A DNA stretch of 64,000 nucleotides from Piper betle (Eukaryota > Streptophyta > Magnoliopsida > Piperales > Piperaceae): positions 124,001-188,000 of the forward strand of contig JAURVB010012320.1 in NCBI GenBank assembly GCA_033002965.1. Reading direction: 5' to 3'. Positions 57,586 to 64,000 of the stretch are shown here, in pieces. Within the stretch, counting starts at the first letter, position 1. Each line of letters opens with the position of its first letter. The position numbers and the translations under genes are program-made. Below the pieces are notes generated by a model. The model saw only the letters and a list, made by a program, of their open reading frames with translations. It was not told where the DNA came from and searched no databases.

Positions 57586-60164
57586 AGATATTTGCATTCA
57601 CGCAGAATTTTAATCTACTGTATAAATCAATCTGAATCTAGGTCTCGACCCATCTATTCATTTTATTCACATTTCACATCATATCATCATGTTTTGCATT
57701 TAATCACATTATTTTCAATATAATAACATCGTAAACAAAGTATTAAACATTCAATCATCTAACAGTATGTACAAGAGACGTCACTGCTCCTCCGTCCAAG
57801 CCGGCATATCCAGTATTTAATCCTCACCTTACATATATATAAAGAAAAATGTCAGTAATGAGTGTTATTGGTCCAGAAAATAACTAATATCAAACTGGCA
57901 TAGGAGAGCTGACCCTCCTGCTAAATAAAAATCTCATATACTTCCTCAAGAACTCTCACAAGGGCAATAATGGGAGCCGTCAACCTTAGGCGGCAACGTC
58001 TCCTTTTCCATATCATTCTCTTTCCTTATCATTCTCTTCCTTGGCCATTTCAACTATCTCTTGCGCTGCAAATTCATTCTTTTTCTTCCACCCTCTACAT
58101 CCTCCGTATTACTCCTAGCCCTTAGTACAGGGGCCGAGTACTCTCAAGCAAGCGCCATCACCACAAGTGTAGCCATACACTGCACAGCAGTACCCATAAA
58201 CCTCCACACTTCTCTGGGTTTGAGGAACTCGAAGGTGGAGTTGTCAGGATCCCGTGGGAATGGAGTGGATGCTCACCAGTTCCAAACCTGCTATTGACTG
58301 GCACGTACCCGCTCGCATAGTACGGTTGTCGAATTTCCTCATTCCATCTATCAGTGAAACACGAAAACTACATGTATATATATCGAGGTAGGGATTTATA
58401 TAATAGGGCTGAAGGCATCATGAGCTGGATATGAGTTTTGAAAACAAACTCAAGGGATTTCATCCTTGAGGGTTATTAATCTAGAAATACGATCAGCTAA
58501 ATGGCCCGTGTGGAGTTGGATACGATAAATCCACCACTCTGCACGTCCTCTTTCCTGTTCTAAACAAAACACAAAAGAATGAGACAATAAATCGAGAGTG
58601 AGTCCTAAACGGACCTGGTAAAAGCTCCAAGCGTGTCCTCTTGTCTAGGCGGCAAGCTCCTACTCTGTACCTACACATAAAATCTAGAAGCTAACAGCTG
58701 CTAACTGAATGATGCATCAAGCTCATCATGATCAACACACTTGCAATGCAAACAACATCCATCAGCAGTCAAACAATTCTTAGTGTAGAAATAACTCTAA
58801 CTCATCCTATCCAAACCAATTTTATTATATTTTCTAAGTTAACTCATCCTATCCATAACAATGCTCAGACTTATTTTACTTAATTAGATCACTAATAGTC
58901 ATTCACTATCAATCAAATCATGGAAATCATCATTTCAACTATAATCAGGCATTCATCATAACAATTAATCAATCCTAGCATATTGTGCTAATAAATATCA
59001 ATTTTAAATAATTAAATCGGAGGTATTTATACCTCGCATCGTCGACGATCCGTGACGGTTAGGGTTTTGTCACGGGTCTCGAAGCTCTTATTCAATGCTT
59101 GGCGGCGTCAGAAGTTCAATCAAGCATGATTGGATGAACTCGGTGGGGAGACCGGCAAATTCGATTGAGTCTGGTTTTTTGGCAAGTACCGACGGTTTTT
59201 CGGCAACTTTAGGTGATTTTCCGGCTACCAACGGGATGGTAGTGGTATGGGGTACCGTTGGCACCAGATCGGCAAGCTTGACCCAATGATGGTGACGGTG
59301 AGGATGGTAGCTGCGGTGATGACCGCCAGCAGCAGGGACAAGTTTGGTCGGGGCGGTCAGTCACTCCGATCAGACCCACAGCCAGCCTCGGCAGCGGCAC
59401 TAGGGAAGGGGGAAATGTCAGGGTGGTCGAGGGAGTGGTCGTCGAGGTCGTGGCCGCGGTGGCATGGCTAGGATGGGGGCAAATTGACTAGGGGAACATC
59501 GCACATTCGTGGGGCGATTCCAGCGTTGTGGCAGCCTGATGGTGGCCAGGCCTGGTCGGGGCGGCAGGCAACAACACGAAAGGACGGGGTGGCATCGACT
59601 GGTGGCAATGCAACGGCATCGGCAACGAGCACGGGAGTGAAGGTGGTGGCGATTGCGGGTTTGGGGTGAGGAGGAAAGTGTCGGGAGGGAGAAGAAATAC
59701 TTCAATGGCAAACTCATAAATACGTATTGACTCGACTCCTACTCGAGTCAAAAATAATAACTAGGACGTAATAAATCCTAAGAAAATCTAGGAAAATAGG
59801 GAAAAATCCCATAAATTATAATCCATGCCACAACATCACAATGATATGCTCTATAACTATTAACCCATCCAAACTACCCTATAATGCATCCTAATGCAGT
59901 AAAGAGCCTAAAACTAATTCTACAGTCCACTAAATATATAAAAGAATATAAAATGGCATGCTCTCATATATTCTAATAACCCATTCTTTTCTATTGTATT
60001 CATAACATTATCATCATATACTTGGGCACACATGACCCTCATGGTTCATAACACACAACCGACCTTAATTCAATGCGCATGTTCTGAAATTGACTTGACT
60101 AAAAATAACTGTCGAACTGTCTGATTCTGACAATAAAACCCTGACTCGGGTCATGGGTTTTATA
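57256..60164 (-). mobile_element. Solo-type family C LTR, minus strand, ~2.9 kb
   Basis: Its length agrees with the solo LTR at 38345 (2927 bp). The right end is GGGTTTTATA, the inverted TGTAAAACCC with one G-to-A change. The left end is more decayed. All internal landmarks are present in reverse order: the MERRY stretch 57310-57360 (inverse of 41160-41230), 58090-58300, and the GC-rich part 59040-59690. A (TA)n run lies at 57555-57583. No clear target duplication was found. Confidence 0.75.
57553..57584. repeat. (TA)n microsatellite
   Basis: About fifteen TA units within the minus-strand LTR. Confidence 0.9.
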
Positions 60165-61353
60165 TATAATCGATTCAACAGTCAATAAATAATTATGATT
60201 CATGATATGCATGCATGAACTCCATGAAATTATTATCTAGGTTTAAATTTCTAACCTCTAACCTTGTTCATTTCTTTTAGAACACAAGGCCTAGCACTCC
60301 TTTCTTGGAAAACTAGGGAGAACACAATCCAAACTTGCCAAAACTTGAAGAAAGAAGGGTTGGAATGTGTTTTCTCCACAAAAAGAACAAAGGAAAAGGG
60401 AGTGGGGAAGAAGAGGACGTTGCAGCCACAAGGGAGAGAGAGAAATCCAACGTGAATAATGAGAGGATAGTCTCTCTTGGTCCTTATATACCTCTTACCT
60501 ATCTAATGTCCAATGACTCACTTCCTTAACTGCGCAAGAGAGAAAATAGTAAGGAGTTTCTACTCATTTAATTAACAAATTCTAACACTTCTACCAATTT
60601 CAACACGATCTACAACATCGCCTCTAAGACAAATAATGACTGTGTCCTTGATCAAAATTGCCCTATAGGTACAATTTAAGTACAAGACCACTTTGAACAT
60701 GTTTAGCTCCACTTAGATTAACCTACCAGTTAACGTTAAGTGATTAGCCTCGCTTTAATTCTTATTTTATCCTAACAGACTCCTTGTTGATGATATGAGC
60801 TTGGTTCACATGGGATCATGTCCAACTTTTCACCACAACTTTTGCCTTTTGTCCATTTGTTATTAATTTGTTTCCTTATTTAGACCGATCAAACTCTTCT
60901 GAACGGATTCTTTAACAACTTATTTCCACTAAGAAAGTGTCTTCTTTCTATAATATAATCTTAATATTTCCAATAGACCATGAGTTCAGTCAAGTTTGTT
61001 CAAACAAAATATTTTGTCCATGTACCACATTTTAGATTTTTTAGGTTTATTCAACAACTTAAAAACCATAACTCTCACTACAAAATTCCTAATTTTAGGC
61101 TCATACTATTGTAGTTCTAAATTTTTGAAGGTGGCGTACTCAATCTATCTAAATTTCCAAAACATTAAAATTGTCAAGTTCTACATCTCATGTTCATTGT
61201 ATAATCATGAATAAATTTTCTGACCGAAGAATCACCTCTAACAAATTGCTTCACTCTATATAGATAAGTCCAAAGTTTATTAAGACACATGAGAATTAGA
61301 TCATCAGAAGTTTCGATTTCAGAATTATCTCTCCAATAATTTCAACCCCACAA
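60165..61353 (-). repeat. LTR-like repeat F, copy 3, inverted
   Basis: 60240-61200 is the reverse complement of 42190-43110, with many small differences. The landmark GATCAAACTCTTCTGAACGG (60887) mirrors 42480-42500. Short open frames (60264-60529) are inside the CT-rich part and have no domain. Confidence 0.65.
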
Positions 61354-63629
61354 TGTAAAACCCATGACATGAGTCAAGGTTTTATAGTTGAACCACGAGG
61401 GTCGTGTGTTATGAACCACGAGGTCATGTGTACCCAAGTGTATGATAATAATGTTAGTAAGATAGCAGTAGAATGAGTTATCAGAATATATGAGAGTACG
61501 CCCATATTTTTATTATTTTAGTATTAGACCGTAGAATTATTTTTAGGCTGAATAACGTATTAGGACACATTATAGGGTAGTTTGGGTGGGTTCATAGTTA
61601 TAGAGCATGTCATTATGATGTTGTGGCATGTATTATATTTTATGTCATTTTTCTCTATTTTTTGGATTTGTTTTAGGATTTATTACGAGTTAGTTATTAT
61701 TTTTGAGTTGAGTTGGACTCGAGTCAAGTATTATTTATGATATCGTTACCAAACCATTTCTTCCTCCCGACATTTCTCTTCTTCCCCCAGACTCTCGACG
61801 CCACCCTCTGCTTGTTGCTACTACCGCCGACGCCTCCCCGCAGCCGATTGACACCGGCAAGCCCCATCGCGCCGTCAATGTGCTGCCCCGAGAACCCCCA
61901 ACCATCACCCGACCTCTACGTCACGAGGGAGCCGCATCCTAGTGCCACACTCCTGTCGCCAATTTTGCCAGTGGTGAGAGTCACTGCCGCCATCCAGTTG
62001 CCGCCTCGACGTCATCGACCCTCCCAAGACCTTCCTCGACCAGAGCAGAGCCCATTGGTTCCCATCCCAGCTGGATCTCGTCACCAACTACCAACCACCC
62101 ATGTTTTGCCCTTTTCAAGTGAGTTGCCACCTCTGCCGACCATGTCAATGTCATAGATGCATCAGGCTCGCCGAGCTGGTGCCAACAGTACCCCATACCA
62201 CCTCTATCCCACCAGTAGATATCACCAGTAAACCACAGAAAGCTGCCGAAAAACCACCAAAACTTGTCGGAAAACTGTCGGGACCCTACTGAAAAATTGG
62301 ATTCGCTAGAATTCGCCTGATCTTCCGCTGAACACATCTGGTCCTCGAACTTTGGGCGCCGCCGAGCACTGAATTCGATCTTCGAGATGAGTGATGAGAC
62401 ACTAGCCATCACTGATTGTCGATGACGAGAGGTATAATGACCTCCTATTTAATTATTTAAAATTGATGATTATTAGCACAACATGCTAGGATTGATTAAT
62501 TGTCGTGATAAATGTCTGGTTGTGAATGAAGTGATGATTTGCATGATTTGATTGATACTGAACGAATGTTAGTGATCTATTACGTAAATTAAATCTATGC
62601 ATGTTAATTGATTGCAACGTAACTTAGAAAAACATATTAAAATTGGTATGAATAGGATGAGTTAGAAGTATTCCCACACTGATGATTGTTGATTGTTGAT
62701 AGAAGATGATTGCATTGTAAGTGTGATTTTCATGATGAGTTTGATGCATCATTCAGTTAGCGGGCGTTAACTTCTAGATTTGATGTGTAGGTACAAAGTA
62801 GGAGCTTGCAGTGTAAGCACGCATCCACGATTGGAGCTTCTGCCAGGTCCATTTAGGACTCATCCCTGTTTTACACTTTATTCTATTGTATGTTTATTTT
62901 ATTATTTGCAGTACGGATTAAGTGGTGTTTTATCGGATCCCACTTAACCTGGGTCATCTAATCGACAGACTCTTCGAATTAATAACCCTCAAGGATGAGA
63001 TCCTTCAAGTTTGATTTCGAAAATAAGATCCACCGCATTCACCTTCGGGCATATTATATAAATCCCTTCCTAGACCTATATATAATGTTCTCGAGTTTTC
63101 AGTGAGATGAGAGAAGGGAAAACTGACTCGCATGCACCATGGTCGGGTGCATGTGCCAATCAAAGCGGGCTCTAGATTAGCGAGCGAGGGTTGTTCCAAT
63201 CCCAAGGGATCATGAGAACTCCCATTTTGAGTTCCTCATACCTGGATTTGTGGTTCAAAGGGTGCTAAAGGCAACTGCATGAGAGTACTTGGCTTTTGTG
63301 CTCAAGGCCACGAGAATTATGGAGGAAAGGATAGGGCTTAGTATTTACTAGTACTCCTCAATAGATACCCTTAGAAGTGTTCACAAGAAGCATATAAAGT
63401 TTTCTTCAAAATGAGAGTTTGCTCTCATTTGCCTGTTTGTTATGTAGTTATATTTTTGGACCAATAACATTTATTACTAACGCTTTTGTTTATATATATG
63501 TAGGTGAGGATTAAATACTGGAATGTTGGCTTGGACGAAGGAGTAATGGCCTACCTTGCGCACACACATGCACGTATGCCGACCAAATGTTTGTTTTGAC
63601 TGTTTTAACTATTTTGTTTTGTTATTATG
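61354..63629 (+). mobile_element. Family C LTR, plus strand, cut by a further LTR
   Basis: It starts TGTAAAACCCATGAC at 61354. The order of segments follows the solo LTR at 38345: the GC-rich part at 61780-62430 and the conserved part at 62750-63540. It stops at 63629, at the place equivalent to about 40,800 in the solo copy, where another LTR begins. Confidence 0.8.
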
Positions 63630-64000
63630 TGTAAACCCGTGACTCGAGTCAGGGTTTTACGTTACCGAACCAGTCGGTTCGACCGTTGGTTCGAGTCGAG
63701 TTAGTTTCATGAACCGCGTGCTGAGTCGAGGCCAGCCGTGAGTTATGAGCGATGAGAGTCAGGTGTACCTGAATATATGATGATAACGTCGAGAAGATGG
63801 TGAGAAATGAGTTATCAGAATATATGAAAGTATCCAGTATTTTTTTCTTTTTATATGTTTGATCGTAGAAATAGTTTTAGGCCGAATAACGCATTAGGAC
63901 GCGTTGGATTATATTCGGGTGGGTTATTAGTTATAGAGCATGTCATTTGGATGTTGTTGTGTTTGTTTTATTTTATGGGATTTTTCCATATTTTTCTAGA
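63630..64000 (+). mobile_element. Start of another family C LTR, running off the window
   Basis: TGTAAACCCGTGACTCGAG opens a copy of the LTR 5' part (compare 38345-38720). Its position inside the previous LTR indicates a nested insertion. Confidence 0.75.

Overview
This window is nuclear DNA of a flowering plant, most likely a eudicot. The evidence is one spliced plant-specific gene (DUF630/DUF632 family), Ty3/gypsy LTR retrotransposons of the Tekay/Del and Athila kinds, plastid-derived DNA, and remnants of an integrated plant pararetrovirus. The species cannot be named from the sequence. More than 80% of the window is repeat-derived, much of it nested.

Layout. 1-6.2 kb: fragments of large Tekay-type LTRs in both orientations, with a scrap of integrase C-terminus. 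6.2-7.1 kb: AT-rich sequence with hAT-like debris. 7.1-12.2 kb: the only recognisable host gene, with promoter, two 5'-leader exons, four coding exons and a duplicated 3' flank; its first coding exon carries a one-base frameshift relative to the family. 12.2-14.4 kb: LTR scraps, including a near-palindromic pair. 14.4-19.6 kb: a heavily decayed Tekay-type element with gag, protease, RT, RNase H, integrase, polypurine tract and 3' LTR. 19.6-38.3 kb: an Athila-type element (5' LTR, primer-binding site and gag on the left; RT, RNase H and integrase on the right) split by about 12 kb of nested DNA. That nest holds a Tekay-type 5' LTR, which is itself interrupted by a mosaic of plastid and pararetrovirus fragments (24.1-27.8 kb) and by a second-family solo LTR (29.6-32.1 kb).

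38.3-41.3 kb: a clean solo LTR with a 5-bp target duplication (ACATA). 42.2-49.5 kb: two tandem copies of another LTR-like repeat, the second split by a young minus-strand Tekay element (43.8-49.3 kb, target duplication CCCTT) that has lost most of gag-pol. 49.5-53.1 kb: an old LTR fragment and a non-autonomous hAT-like element with a BED-finger remnant. 53.1-57.3 kb: unassigned AT-rich and tandem-repeat sequence. 57.3-64 kb: two solo-type LTRs in opposite orientation around an inverted copy of the 42-kb repeat, with one more LTR starting at 63,630.

The most unusual content is the 24.1-27.8 kb block. At least three non-adjacent plastid pieces (rpoB, the rps12-trnV/trnV-GAC/rrn promoter region, and the trnA-UGC intron) are joined to two head-to-head caulimovirid fragments. 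The whole block is bracketed by about 200 bp of duplicated host LTR. All family assignments come from reading motifs and comparing copies inside the window; no database search was possible.
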